From contig NZ_KQ970824.1 of assembly GCF_001579645.1 (NCBI RefSeq), forward strand, positions 63,595-106,246: 42,652 nucleotides of DNA, in the 5' to 3' direction. Both the position numbers and the translations under genes were made by a program. The notes under the pieces were generated by a model. It was not told the DNA's origin. It ran no database searches and saw nothing but the letters and a program-made list of their open reading frames with translations. Below are positions 25,672-35,150 of this stretch, piece after piece. The stretch comes from Streptococcus infantis (GTDB lineage Bacteria; Bacillota; Bacilli; Lactobacillales; Streptococcaceae). The stretch's first letter is position 1. Each line of letters begins with the position of its first letter.

Positions 25672-26544
25672 TTATTCGCCGAAGATCTCTTTTTGAAGGC
25701 GACGACCTGTAGGTGTGGCAGCGAGCCCCCCTTCAGCAGTTTCACGAAAGGCAGTTGGTAAGCTAGATCCTACTTGATACATGGCGTCAATGACCTCATC
25801 AACTGGAATTTTTGATTCGATACCAGCCAGAGCCATATCGGCTGCGATGAAGGCAAAACTTGCTCCCATGGCATTCCGCTTGACGCAAGGAACTTCAACC
25901 AAACCTGCAACTGGGTCGCAAATGAGACCGAGCATGTTTTTGATAACGAAGGCGATAGCCTGGCTCGCTTGATAAGGCGTTCCGCCTGCAGCTAGGGTTA
26001 GGGCAGCGGCACTCATGGCTGAAGCTGAACCGACTTCGGCCTGGCAGCCACCTTCGGCTCCCGAGATAGAAGCGTTGTTAGCAATCACGAGTCCAAAAGC
26101 ACCTGCAGCAAATAAGAAGTCTAGTTGTTGGTCATGAGTTAAGTCCAACTTTTGAATAGCAGCAGTGAGAACGGCTGGAAGGCAGCCTGCACTACCAGCA
26201 GTAGGTGTTGCACAGACCAGTCCCATCTTGGCATTGTGTTCATTAACGGCGATAGCATTACGGGCTGCAGACAAGACAGTAAAGTCTGATAGGGTCTTTC
26301 CTTTTTTGATGTAGTGGTCAAGCTTGGCAGCATCTCCACCTGTTAAGCCACTACGAGATTTTTTTTCACTAAGACCAAGCTCAACTGAAGCTTTCATGAC
26401 TTCAAGGTTGCGTTCCATGAGAAGGAGAACTTCTTCACGTTCACGACCGGTTAGCTCAAATTCGGTCGTAATCATGAGTTCAGCAACATTGCCTTGAAAA
26501 TCAAGTTCGGCTTGTTTGACTAATTCTTTGATAGAGTAAAACAT
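25672..26544 (-). CDS. sdaAA: L-serine dehydratase, alpha subunit (iron-sulfur)
   Basis: A 290-residue protein with the conserved cysteine sites of the 4Fe-4S serine dehydratase: CATPTAGSAGCLPAVL, EGGCQAEVG, and ICDPVAGLVEVPCVKRNA. With the beta subunit it deaminates L-serine to pyruvate and ammonia. The [4Fe-4S] cluster is oxygen-sensitive and binds substrate serine. It lies 8 bases behind sdaAB, so translation is likely coupled. Length is usual for the split Gram-positive form. Confidence 0.94.
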   Translation of the reverse strand: MFYSIKELVKQAELDFQGNVAELMITTEFELTGREREEVLLLMERNLEVMKASVELGLSEKKSRSGLTGGDAAKLDHYIKKGKTLSDFTVLSAARNAIAVNEHNAKMGLVCATPTAGSAGCLPAVLTAAIQKLDLTHDQQLDFLFAAGAFGLVIANNASISGAEGGCQAEVGSASAMSAAALTLAAGGTPYQASQAIAFVIKNMLGLICDPVAGLVEVPCVKRNAMGASFAFIAADMALAGIESKIPVDEVIDAMYQVGSSLPTAFRETAEGGLAATPTGRRLQKEIFGE

Positions 26545-26552
26545 ATTTTCTC

Positions 26553-27224
26553 CTATTGAAAGAAATTGACATTGTGCAGATGAGGAATTTTACGAATCTC
26601 TTCGATAGATTCATCACAGTTGCGACTATCAACTTCGATAATCATAATGGCTTTCTCGCCAGCTTTTTCGCGAGTTACATTCATCTGAGCGATATTGATG
26701 TCAAAGCGAGAGAGGGCCTCTGTTACGTGAGCAATCATACCTGGAACATCCTGATGAACGATGATGATGGTAGGAGTGTTCATGTTGAGGGATACCGCAA
26801 AACCATTGAGCTCTGTCACTTGGATATTACCACCCCCGATTGAAATTCCTGTTACACTGATGGTCTTGTGTTCATTCTTAACAGTGATTTTCGTAGTGTT
26901 TGGGTGAGGGGCATTACTGTCTTTCTGGATAGTCCAGACTATTTTGATGCCACGCTTGTGGGCGATTTCTAAACTATTTGGAATTTCTGGATCATCTGTG
27001 TCCATTCCCAGAATTCCAGCGACAAGGGCTAAATCGGTTCCATGCCCGCGATAGGTTTTTGCAAAAGAATTAAAAAGCTGGAACTCAACCTCGGTTGGAG
27101 TATCGTCAAAGATAGAAGAGACGATTTTACCGATACGAACAGCTCCTGCCGTGTGACTACTAGATGGGCCAATCATGACTGGTCCAATGATATCAAAGAC
27201 AGATTGAAAACGAAGTGATTGCAT
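26553..27224 (-). CDS. sdaAB: L-serine dehydratase, beta subunit
   Basis: A 223-residue protein with the N-terminal motif IGPSSSHTAGAVRIG of the family and a C-terminal ACT domain (HQDVPGMIAHVTEALSRFDI, GEKAIMIIEVD), which binds serine or another ligand as a regulator. It forms the heterodimer with SdaAA. It is the first gene of the operon, with an extended -10 promoter upstream. Confidence 0.94.
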   Translation of the reverse strand: MQSLRFQSVFDIIGPVMIGPSSSHTAGAVRIGKIVSSIFDDTPTEVEFQLFNSFAKTYRGHGTDLALVAGILGMDTDDPEIPNSLEIAHKRGIKIVWTIQKDSNAPHPNTTKITVKNEHKTISVTGISIGGGNIQVTELNGFAVSLNMNTPTIIIVHQDVPGMIAHVTEALSRFDINIAQMNVTREKAGEKAIMIIEVDSRNCDESIEEIRKIPHLHNVNFFQ

Positions 27225-27254
27225 CTGTTTCCCCTTAAAAAGATTCTTAACTCT

Positions 27255-27286
27255 ATTATATCAAAGATTAGATGCAAGCGCTCAAT
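27255..27286 (-). promoter_or_regulatory. sdaAB promoter with near-consensus cre
   Basis: On the minus strand TGATATAAT is an extended -10 (TATAAT at 27255-27260). ATGCAAGCGCTCAAT at 27272-27286 (plus strand) fits the cre consensus at all fixed positions but one (the second-last base is A, not C) and overlaps the -35 region. Confidence 0.55.
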
Positions 27287-27465
27287 TCCATGATCAAATA
27301 TCTAAAATCCCTATAAAGCCCCTAAAATCAAGCCTTTTGTAACAAAAAGAGGCTATTTAAGTGAAATAAAACATAGTCTTGTAACATTTCTACATAAAAC
27401 CGTCAAGAAACAGTAATAATAGTAGGGTATGATGGAAATATAAGAAAGAAGGAGAATCTTTTAAT

Positions 27466-28074
27466 ATGAAATCAACAACTAACAAAATTAAAACAGGACT
27501 TGTAGGAGTAGCAGCAGCGCTTGCTTTCCTTGCACCATCACTTGCTTTTGCACAAGAAACAACAACTTACACAGTAAAATCAGGTGACACTCTATCAGGA
27601 ATCGCTGAAAAATACAATACAACTGTTGAAAAATTGGCAGAAAAAAATAAGATTAAAGATATTCATTTGATCTATGTAGACCAAGTATTGGTTATTGATG
27701 GTGAAGCACCAGCAACTTCAACTACTTCAGCTGCGCCAGCAGAAGCTCCAGTAGCAGCACCTGCAGCTACTGAAGCAACAACTTATGAAGCGCCAGCAGC
27801 AAGCGTAACTGTAGCAGAAGAAACTTCAGCATCAACTTCAACCGTCAGCGGATCTGAAGCAGAAGCTAAAGAATGGATCGCTCAAAAAGAATCAGGCGGT
27901 AGCTACACAGCTACAAACGGACGTTACATCGGACGTTACCAATTGACAGATTCATACTTGAACGGTGACTACTCAGCGGAAAACCAAGAACGTGTAGCAG
28001 ATGCTTACGTTGCAGGACGTTACGGTTCATGGGCAGCTGCTAAGAACTTCTGGCTTAACAACGGTTGGTACTAA
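27466..28074 (+). CDS. Secreted LysM protein with lytic-transglycosylase-like C terminus
   Basis: A 202-residue secreted protein. Signal peptide residues 1-29 (cleavage after AFA), LysM peptidoglycan-binding domain about 34-77 (YTVKSGDTLSGIAEKYN), an Ala/Pro/Thr/Ser linker about 80-135, and a C-terminal domain (EWIAQKESGGSYTATNGRYI, YGSWAAAKNFWLNNGWY) resembling the aggregation-promoting/SceD-type wall hydrolases, where Glu of QKESGG would be catalytic. The pneumococcal relative (SP_0107) is, as I recall, in the WalRK regulon. TATGAT at 27428-27433 could be the -10. A terminator follows. Confidence 0.88.
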   Translation: MKSTTNKIKTGLVGVAAALAFLAPSLAFAQETTTYTVKSGDTLSGIAEKYNTTVEKLAEKNKIKDIHLIYVDQVLVIDGEAPATSTTSAAPAEAPVAAPAATEATTYEAPAASVTVAEETSASTSTVSGSEAEAKEWIAQKESGGSYTATNGRYIGRYQLTDSYLNGDYSAENQERVADAYVAGRYGSWAAAKNFWLNNGWY

Positions 28075-28100
28075 GAACTAACTAGCAGAATAAGATGCAA

Positions 28101-28127
28101 AAGTCGAGGGATTTCCTCGACTTTTTT
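28101..28127 (+). terminator. Terminator after the LysM gene
   Basis: AAGTCGAGG (28101-28109), loop GATTT, CCTCGACTT (28115-28123), then TTTTTT. Partly usable by the converging Rgg-type gene, whose stop codon lies within it. Confidence 0.9.
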
Positions 28128-28989
28128 ATATTTCCTTTGCTTGATAACAGGTCTCTACTTCCTTTTTGAGGTAAGATAGCATTGAGGTTTCATCAGTTAA
28201 CTCCAGAAGGGAGAAGCCCTTTTGAATCAGATGATCATTACTAGTACAAATACCTATTCGAACATGGGCAATAGCCAAAATATCGTATCTTTTCTTTTTC
28301 TTAGCATCCTCTAGTAAGGTGTAGCAGATTTGTTGACAGGTATTTTTATCTTGATTGTACAAGTAAATGGTGGACAGATTGAGTAGGATTGCCATTCGTA
28401 ATTCATATAAATGCCGATAGTTTTTATATTCTTCCAAGCGCTGCAAGATTTGTTCAGTGATCAGATGGAGGTGTTCAATGGGAAAGCTGAAAAGGATGGT
28501 ATTGAGGATTTTTAGGTCACTTTCATACCATGTATCTTGTTTTTCAATTTTTTCCCAAAGCTTTTTGACCGTTTGTTCCACTTGGATTGAAAGTTGTCCT
28601 GTTCCATGTTGACGGATATAAATAACAACTTCCAGCATATCTCTGATTTCCTCTATAGGGAGATCGTGATGGACCTTGAGATAGTCTTGGCATGTTTCAA
28701 ATAAGTTGACTAGACTACTGGTACCAAAGATGGAACTCGTATTGAGATAGGTTTGCATGATTTCTGTTCGCTGGCTTGGCTGATAGAGATGGCAGATGTA
28801 TTCAAACTCTTCAAAACTCATATTGATTTGACGGAGAAGAAACTCCATGTTTTCATATTTGGGAGTTGCCTTGCCACTTTCAAACTTGGAAAGGCTGGTT
28901 CTTGAAAGGCCATTTCCACAGACCTCTTCTTGTGTCAATCCTTTTGACTCACGTATGTCTTTATATACTTTCCCGAAATCATAGCGCAT
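28126..28989 (-). CDS. Rgg/MutR-family transcriptional regulator
   Basis: A 287-residue protein: N-terminal helix-turn-helix (KVYKDIRESKGLTQEEV, LSRTSLSKFESGKATPKYEN) at residues 1-65, then a helical repeat domain to the end, the usual Rgg layout (~285 residues). Rgg proteins sense short secreted peptides and control neighbouring genes. Here a 37-residue membrane peptide is encoded divergently 129 bp away, with further small membrane proteins beyond. AAAGGAGG precedes the ATG. Ligand and targets cannot be named from sequence. Confidence 0.9.
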   Translation of the reverse strand: MRYDFGKVYKDIRESKGLTQEEVCGNGLSRTSLSKFESGKATPKYENMEFLLRQINMSFEEFEYICHLYQPSQRTEIMQTYLNTSSIFGTSSLVNLFETCQDYLKVHHDLPIEEIRDMLEVVIYIRQHGTGQLSIQVEQTVKKLWEKIEKQDTWYESDLKILNTILFSFPIEHLHLITEQILQRLEEYKNYRHLYELRMAILLNLSTIYLYNQDKNTCQQICYTLLEDAKKKKRYDILAIAHVRIGICTSNDHLIQKGFSLLELTDETSMLSYLKKEVETCYQAKEI

Positions 28990-29043
28990 GATTTCCTCCT
29001 TTTCGTGAAAAAAGTTAACAGTAAATAGAATTCTATTAAATAT

Positions 29044-29071
29044 ATTGTATCATAAGAATATAGAAAGTAAA
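29044..29071 (-). promoter_or_regulatory. Promoter of the rgg-type gene
   Basis: On the minus strand TTTACT (29066-29071), 16-base spacer, extended -10 TGATACAAT (TACAAT at 29044-29049). A perfect 14-base palindrome AATAGAATTCTATT lies at 29024-29037, between the -10 box and the gene, and may be an operator. Confidence 0.55.
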
Positions 29072-29118
29072 TAAGAGGTATCATGTAGCTAGAAAATAAT
29101 AGATTGGAGGTTGTTTCA

Positions 29119-29232
29119 ATGCGTAAAAATAAAGATCTATTTCGGGTAATCATTGTCTTTGTGGCAGGGGTTATTTTGATTCTAGCAACCCCAGTGTTAT
29201 TTAGAGTTGTTATAGAACTACTGTCAAAATAA
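29119..29232 (+). CDS. 37-residue single-span membrane peptide next to Rgg
   Basis: A short ORF, MRKNKDLFRVIIVFVAG then VILILATPVLFRVVIELLSK, with GGAGG (29106-29110) 8 bases before the ATG. It has a positively charged N terminus and about 25 hydrophobic residues, so it is a membrane peptide or exported signal precursor. Rgg-linked SHP pheromones are 20-35 residues and hydrophobic at the C terminus; this one ends in Ser-Lys and is a little long, so it may instead be a small membrane protein of another kind. I do not recognise it. It faces away from the Rgg-type gene. Confidence 0.6.
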   Translation: MRKNKDLFRVIIVFVAGVILILATPVLFRVVIELLSK

Positions 29233-29468
29233 AATCTGCATTGGTTAGATTCATTAGGATTTAAAATCATTACATGAGAGCTTCTGGATAAATTTAATTT
29301 GCTGTAAGATTTGCTTATTTCATCAATTGCTTTTAGTTAGAATCCTGATTTTTAATTTACCATATTTATATTCACAGAAGTTCTAATCAAGACATTAAAG
29401 TGGATATCATGAGAAGAAAATAAGAAAGGTGATTTTATCTATAGTAGGTAGAATCTAAAAAATAAATT
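29233..29468 (+). other. AT-rich spacer without recognisable gene
   Basis: I see no ORF longer than a few codons with a ribosome site and no clear promoter. AAAGGTG near 29426 has no start codon at a useful distance. Confidence 0.6.
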
Positions 29469-29705
29469 ATGATTCATTTAAAATTTTATATCAAATCCGT
29501 TCTTTGTTCATTGGTATTTTTTATCCTTTTAATTCTTTTTATTAAAAATATATATTACCCTGCTCTAAAGATAACTATTGAAGTTATTATGACGTTTTCG
29601 ATAGGTAGTCTTTGTTATGCCATTTTTTGTAAAACAAATCGTGCTGCTTTTCTGCCAATTTCGGTTGTTTTATTTTTGCTGACACTCTATTTGATGGGAG
29701 GATAG
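29469..29705 (+). CDS. 78-residue membrane protein, perhaps truncated by a stop
   Basis: A small, strongly hydrophobic protein with a charged start (MIHLKFYIKSVL) and two to three helices, ending LYLMGG. The ribosome site is poor. The stop TAG (29703-29705) is followed in the same frame by a further 58 coding-like residues to a TGA that overlaps the next gene by ATGA, so this may be the front part of a 137-residue gene broken by one nonsense change. No family recognised. AT-rich, like its neighbours. Confidence 0.5.
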   Translation: MIHLKFYIKSVLCSLVFFILLILFIKNIYYPALKITIEVIMTFSIGSLCYAIFCKTNRAAFLPISVVLFLLTLYLMGG

Positions 29706-29882
29706 TGTTTTAGCAGGAACTTTGCCAGTTTATATTTTTCTCTTGGAGAAATTATAACGATTGAAATTTTAGTGGCTTTAAGTGGAGTAAATTTGCTATC
29801 AAGATTTTTCAAAAAAAGAGAAGTCAATAGATTTGCTAGTGGATTATTAAGACGAAAGGTAAAATTGGGATATTTAAAATGA
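29706..29882 (+). pseudogene. In-frame continuation of the 78-residue ORF after a TAG
   Basis: Directly after the TAG the same frame reads CFSRNFASLYFSLGEIITIE, then ILVALSGVNLLSRFFKKREV and RFASGLLRRKVKLGYLK to TGA at 29880-29882. It has a hydrophobic segment and a basic tail, as in a membrane protein, and no start codon with a ribosome site of its own. The end overlaps the next ATG by four bases. Confidence 0.5.
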
Positions 29883-30094
29883 AACATTTTTTTGCAGGAA
29901 TTGGTGAGATTCATTTTTTGTTATTTTTATTATATCTAAGCATGTCTACTAGTCCAATTATTGGACTAGTGATTGGACATACTAAAATAAATCTAATAAA
30001 TTCTATTATTATGGCTCTTTGTACGATATGGGCATTAATTTTGATATTATCAAGGGTGTATAGAAAATATTTTTATAGAGACGATGATGACTAA
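29879..30094 (+). CDS. 71-residue membrane protein of unknown function
   Basis: A small protein with two membrane helices (IHFLLFLLYLSMSTSPIIGL and SIIMALCTIWALILILSRVY) and a very acidic end (YFYRDDDD). ATG 29879 overlaps the stop of the preceding frame (ATGA), suggesting translational coupling. The ribosome site is weak. No family recognised. Confidence 0.55.
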   Translation: MKHFFAGIGEIHFLLFLLYLSMSTSPIIGLVIGHTKINLINSIIMALCTIWALILILSRVYRKYFYRDDDD

Positions 30095-30113
30095 AGTTTT
30101 TATCAATAAAACC

Positions 30114-31373
<1,260 letters not shown>

Positions 31374-31392
31374 CTGGAGTTAAGTAAAAACG

Positions 31393-32007
31393 ATGAGTTC
31401 TCAATTTTTTTATGCATTTATGGCATTTTTCGCTATAATGAACCCAATTTCAAATCTTCCTGCTTACATGGCTTTAGTAGCAGATGATAGTCAAAAAATT
31501 TCACGAAAAATTGCTTTTAGGAGTCTTTTGATTGCCTTTGTTATTGTAGCTGTTTTTATCTTTTCAGGAGATTTCATTTTTAAAGTATTTGGAATTACAA
31601 TTGTTTCTTTCAGAATTGCTGGTGGAATATTAGTGGCCGTTATCGGTTATCATATGATTAATGGTAATCATTCACCCAGCTATAAAGGAATGGAGCAGCA
31701 AGCAGTAAATTCAGATCCAATGTCTATTGCTATTTCTCCTCTTGCAATGCCACTTTTTGCGGGACCAGGTACAATTACAACTGCTTTAAGTCTGGCTAAT
31801 GGAGGTTTGCAGAATCAACTGATAACCGTAGTTGCTTTTGCTCTACTATGTGTCATCACTTATCTCCTGTTAAGAAGTGCAAAACAAATTGCAGGCTTCT
31901 TGGGAGAAAATTTGATGAAAATTATAACGAAAATGATGGGACTTTTACTATTCTCGATAGGAATACAGATGATTATCGTCAGTGTGCAGACCTTGCTCAA
32001 ACAGTGA
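31393..32007 (+). CDS. MarC-family (UPF0056) membrane protein
   Basis: A 204-residue protein with six membrane helices and the family motifs FAIMNPISNLPAYMAL and PLAMPLFAGPGTITTAL. The role of MarC proteins is not known; the link to drug resistance was withdrawn for E. coli. It lies 19 bases behind mnmA and is probably co-transcribed. I recall no such gene between mnmA and the Nudix gene in pneumococcus, and its codons look more AT-rich than those of mnmA, so it may be an insertion. Confidence 0.88.
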   Translation: MSSQFFYAFMAFFAIMNPISNLPAYMALVADDSQKISRKIAFRSLLIAFVIVAVFIFSGDFIFKVFGITIVSFRIAGGILVAVIGYHMINGNHSPSYKGMEQQAVNSDPMSIAISPLAMPLFAGPGTITTALSLANGGLQNQLITVVAFALLCVITYLLLRSAKQIAGFLGENLMKIITKMMGLLLFSIGIQMIIVSVQTLLKQ

Positions 32008-32013
32008 TTTGCA

Positions 32014-32041
32014 TTGACAAAATGATTTGATTTGATAAAAT
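32014..32041 (+). promoter_or_regulatory. Promoter of the Nudix - mnmG genes
   Basis: TTGACA (32014-32019), 16-base spacer, TAAAAT (32036-32041) with TG in extended position. The leader of about 105 bases holds a small hairpin, TGCAGG (32082-32087) with CCTGCA (32097-32102). Confidence 0.7.
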
Positions 32042-32152
32042 AACTTTAACAATAGTCATGATGGTCAAAGCTCATGGATGTTGCAGGCTTTTTTGTCCTG
32101 CACTTCTTACGAGTTTTGACTGTTTTTGTGTCGTTTAAGGGAAAGGACAAAA

Positions 32153-32608
32153 ATGACTCAACAAGACTTTCGGACAAAAGTGGGTAGTACGGTTTTTGGT
32201 GTTCGGGCGACAGCTTTGATTCTCCAAAATCGCAAGCTTCTAGTTACCAAAGATAAGGACAAGTATTACACCATTGGCGACGCTATTCAAGTCGATGAGA
32301 GAACGGAAGATGCGGTAGTCCGCGAAGTGAGGGAAGAACTGGGTGTCAAAGCTCAAGCTGGACAACTAGCTTTCGTGGTTGAAAATCGCTTTGAACAAGC
32401 TGGGATCCACTATCATAATATCGAGTTTCATTATCTGGTGGACTTATTTGAGGGTGCCCCATTGATCATGCAGGAAGATGAGAAATCGCAGCCCTGCGAG
32501 TGGATTGACTTGGATCAGCTCCAGAATATTCAGCTAGTTCCGGCATTTTTAAAAATCGCCTTACCAAATTGGGACGGACAATTACGACACATCCATCTTA
32601 ACGAATAG
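32153..32608 (+). CDS. Nudix hydrolase
   Basis: A 151-residue Nudix protein. The core REVREELGV of the Nudix box is present with the upstream Glu; the box Gly is one residue further away than in the GX5E consensus. Such enzymes hydrolyse nucleoside diphosphate derivatives; the substrate is unknown. ATG 32153 follows AAAGGA. The gene precedes a second Nudix gene by 8 bases. Confidence 0.88.
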   Translation: MTQQDFRTKVGSTVFGVRATALILQNRKLLVTKDKDKYYTIGDAIQVDERTEDAVVREVREELGVKAQAGQLAFVVENRFEQAGIHYHNIEFHYLVDLFEGAPLIMQEDEKSQPCEWIDLDQLQNIQLVPAFLKIALPNWDGQLRHIHLNE

Positions 32609-32616
32609 GAGAGAAA

Positions 32617-33048
32617 ATGATGGTTAAGCTCATTGCCCATGTGCTTGTTCATAGTGGTGGTGATTATTTACTCATTCAGCGTTCGGAAATTAAAAGAGGA
32701 CAACCCAACGTTTATCCAACTTACTGGGATATTCCTGGTGGCGGGGTTGAAAAGGGTGAACTTCCGCGAGATGGAGCTCTTAGAGAATGTGTTGAAGAAG
32801 CGGGAGTTAGGCTAGACAGCGGTTCGCTCAAACTTCTTCACGAAGATAGTCAACTGGATATCTCTAAGGATACTGTCTTTACTCGCTTAGTTTATAAAGC
32901 AGAGTGGGTTGGGGAGAAGCCAATTATCAGGTTAGATCCTGAAGAGCATACACACTTTAAATGGGTTACTATGGATCAAGCTCTAGAGGAGGAGAAGATA
33001 GTTCCTTATTTGCGGGAAATTTTTGAAAGGTTAAGAAATGACTTATAA
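32617..33048 (+). CDS. Nudix hydrolase (MutT-like)
   Basis: A 143-residue protein with a full Nudix box, [14 protein letters not shown] then RECVEEAGV, fitting GX5EX7REUXEEXGU. The start [21 protein letters not shown] is typical for MutT-like enzymes acting on damaged or modified nucleotides. GGAGAG precedes the ATG. Its end overlaps mnmG by 11 bases, implying coupled translation. Pneumococcal SP_0119 occupies this place. Confidence 0.9.
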   Translation: MMVKLIAHVLVHSGGDYLLIQRSEIKRGQPNVYPTYWDIPGGGVEKGELPRDGALRECVEEAGVRLDSGSLKLLHEDSQLDISKDTVFTRLVYKAEWVGEKPIIRLDPEEHTHFKWVTMDQALEEEKIVPYLREIFERLRNDL

Positions 33049-34954
33049 TTTTATAGAAGAATACGATATTATAGTTATCGGTGCGGGACACGCTGGGGTA
33101 GAAGCATCCCTAGCAGCTAGCCGTATGGGTTGCAAGGTCTTGCTTGCGACTATCAACATTGAAATGTTGGCTTTCATGCCATGTAATCCCTCTATCGGTG
33201 GTTCTGCCAAGGGAATTGTTGTGCGTGAAGTCGACGCTCTCGGTGGAGAAATGGCTAAGACCATTGACAAGACTTATATCCAGATGAAGATGCTTAACAC
33301 TGGGAAAGGTCCAGCAGTTCGAGCTCTTCGTGCGCAGGCTGACAAGGAGCTTTACTCTAAGGAAATGCGCAAAACGGTTGAAAATCAAGAAAATCTCACC
33401 CTTCGTCAGACAATGATTGATGAGATTCTGGTAGAAGATGGCAAGGTTGTCGGTGTGCGTACGGCGACTCATCAAGAGTATGCTGCTAAGGCTGTTATCG
33501 TGACTACAGGGACGGCCCTCCGTGGGGAAATTATCATTGGAGACCTTAAGTATTCATCAGGTCCTAACCACAGCCTGGCTTCTATTAACCTAGCTGATAA
33601 TCTCAAGGAACTTGGACTCGAGATCGGTCGTTTCAAGACAGGAACCCCTCCACGTGTCAAGGCTTCCTCTATCAACTACGATGTGACAGAGATTCAGCCA
33701 GGAGACGAAGCACCTAATCACTTCTCATATACTTCACGTGATGAGGACTATGTTAAAGACCAAGTACCGTGCTGGTTGACCTATACCAATGGTACTAGTC
33801 ATGAGATTATCCAAAACAACCTCCACCGTGCGCCTATGTTTACAGGTGTGGTCAAGGGAGTGGGGCCTCGTTACTGTCCATCGATTGAGGATAAGATTGT
33901 GCGTTTTGCGGACAAGGAACGCCACCAACTCTTCCTAGAGCCAGAAGGTCGCAATACAGAAGAAGTTTATGTCCAAGGGCTTTCAACCAGCCTTCCTGAG
34001 GATGTCCAACGTGACTTGGTACATTCCATCAAAGGTTTGGAAAATGCTGAGATGATGCGAACTGGTTATGCAATTGAGTATGACATGGTCTTGCCTCACC
34101 AGTTGCGTGCGACTTTGGAAACCAAGAAAATCTCAGGTCTCTTCACTGCTGGTCAGACAAATGGAACGTCAGGTTACGAAGAGGCAGCAGGCCAAGGTAT
34201 TATCGCGGGTATCAATGCGGCTCTGAAAATCCAAGGCAAGCCTGAGTTGATTTTGAAGCGTAGTGACGGTTATATTGGGGTCATGATTGATGACTTGGTG
34301 ACCAAGGGAACCATTGAACCTTACCGTCTCTTGACTAGTCGTGCTGAATACCGCCTCATTCTCCGCCATGACAATGCCGATATGCGTTTGACTAAGATGG
34401 GGCGCGAGATTGGGCTTGTTGACGATGAACGTTGGGCTCGTTTTGAAATCAAGAAAAATCAATTTGACAATGAAATGAAGCGCTTAGACAGCATCAAACT
34501 CAAGCCGGTCAAGGAAACTAACGCCAAGGTCGAAGCGATGGGATTCAAACCATTGACTGATGCAGTCACTGCCAAGGAGTTCCTCCGTCGTCCAGAAGTC
34601 TCTTACCAAGATGTGGTTGCCTTCATCGGACCTGCTGCTGAAGAATTGGATGACAAGATTATCGAATTGATTGAAACGGAAATCAAGTACGAAGGATACA
34701 TCTCAAAAGCCATGGATCAGGTTGCCAAGATGAAACGCATGGAAGAAAAACGCATTCCAGCTAATATCGACTGGGATGACATTGACTCTATCGCGACTGA
34801 AGCTCGCCAGAAGTTCAAACTCATTAATCCAGAAACCATCGGTCAAGCCAGCCGTATCTCAGGAGTAAACCCAGCAGATATCTCCATTCTTATGGTGTAT
34901 CTGGAAGGGAAAAATCGAAGCATTTCAAAAAACTTAGAAAAAAAGGCTGACTAA
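33038..34954 (+). CDS. mnmG: MnmG (GidA), tRNA U34 carboxymethylaminomethyl-modifying FAD enzyme
   Basis: A 638-residue flavoprotein with the FAD-binding loop [11 protein letters not shown] near residue 13-23, the family motif [11 protein letters not shown], and the C-terminal helical domain that binds MnmE and tRNA. With MnmE it installs cmnm5 at U34; MnmA thiolates the same base. The start lies inside the second Nudix gene. The stop codon TAA (34952-34954) directly abuts a RUP-like repeat. Confidence 0.97.
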   Translation: MTYNFIEEYDIIVIGAGHAGVEASLAASRMGCKVLLATINIEMLAFMPCNPSIGGSAKGIVVREVDALGGEMAKTIDKTYIQMKMLNTGKGPAVRALRAQADKELYSKEMRKTVENQENLTLRQTMIDEILVEDGKVVGVRTATHQEYAAKAVIVTTGTALRGEIIIGDLKYSSGPNHSLASINLADNLKELGLEIGRFKTGTPPRVKASSINYDVTEIQPGDEAPNHFSYTSRDEDYVKDQVPCWLTYTNGTSHEIIQNNLHRAPMFTGVVKGVGPRYCPSIEDKIVRFADKERHQLFLEPEGRNTEEVYVQGLSTSLPEDVQRDLVHSIKGLENAEMMRTGYAIEYDMVLPHQLRATLETKKISGLFTAGQTNGTSGYEEAAGQGIIAGINAALKIQGKPELILKRSDGYIGVMIDDLVTKGTIEPYRLLTSRAEYRLILRHDNADMRLTKMGREIGLVDDERWARFEIKKNQFDNEMKRLDSIKLKPVKETNAKVEAMGFKPLTDAVTAKEFLRRPEVSYQDVVAFIGPAAEELDDKIIELIETEIKYEGYISKAMDQVAKMKRMEEKRIPANIDWDDIDSIATEARQKFKLINPETIGQASRISGVNPADISILMVYLEGKNRSISKNLEKKAD

Positions 34955-35058
34955 TACTCAATGAAAATCAAAGAGCAAACTAGGAAGCTAGCCGCAAGCT
35001 GTACTTGAGTACGGTAAGGCGACGCTGACGTGGTTTGAATTTGATTTTCGAAGAGTAT
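34954..35058 (+). repeat. RUP-like dispersed repeat
   Basis: About 105 bases with inverted ends ATACTCAATGAAAATCAAAG and (reversed) ATACTCTTCGAAAATCAAAT. Inner segments AGCAAACTAGGAAGCTAGCC and GGCGACGCTGACGTGGTTTG are familiar from pneumococcal RUP elements. A diverged copy in the opposite orientation is at 23797-23900. It begins on the last base of the mnmG stop codon. Confidence 0.85.
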
Positions 35059-35069
35059 AAAGACAAAGT

Positions 35070-35102
35070 GCTGAATTCTCTTTTAGGGAATTCAGCTTTT
35101 TT
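35070..35102 (+). terminator. Terminator after mnmG
   Basis: GCTGAATTCTC (35070-35080), loop TTTTA, GGGAATTCAGC (35086-35096, one G-U), then TTTTTT. Confidence 0.9.
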
Positions 35103-35121
35103 GATAGAATCGTCCTCTATT

Positions 35122-35129
35122 TTCGAATA
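35122..35129 (+). promoter_or_regulatory. Candidate sigma-X (ComX) competence box
   Basis: TTCGAATA differs by one base from the streptococcal cin-box TACGAATA and lies just upstream of a strong ribosome site and a 44-codon ORF. In pneumococcus a competence-induced gene (ccs4, SP_0200) sits at this place by my recollection. Confidence 0.55.
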
Positions 35130-35150
35130 AAGAGAAAAGGAGGAATGATT

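Noticed and set aside
27330..27400. WalR boxes before the LysM gene
   Set aside because: TGTAAC occurs twice, but not as the required pair with 5-base spacing, so I cannot assign a site.
28935..29270. Minus-strand ORF overlapping the rgg start and the small peptide
   Set aside because: No ribosome site, low-complexity translation, and it overlaps two better-supported genes.
32082..32102. Hairpin TGCAGG/CCTGCA in the Nudix leader as a riboswitch or terminator
   Set aside because: Stem of 6 bp, T run in the loop and not after it, and no further structure matching a known riboswitch.
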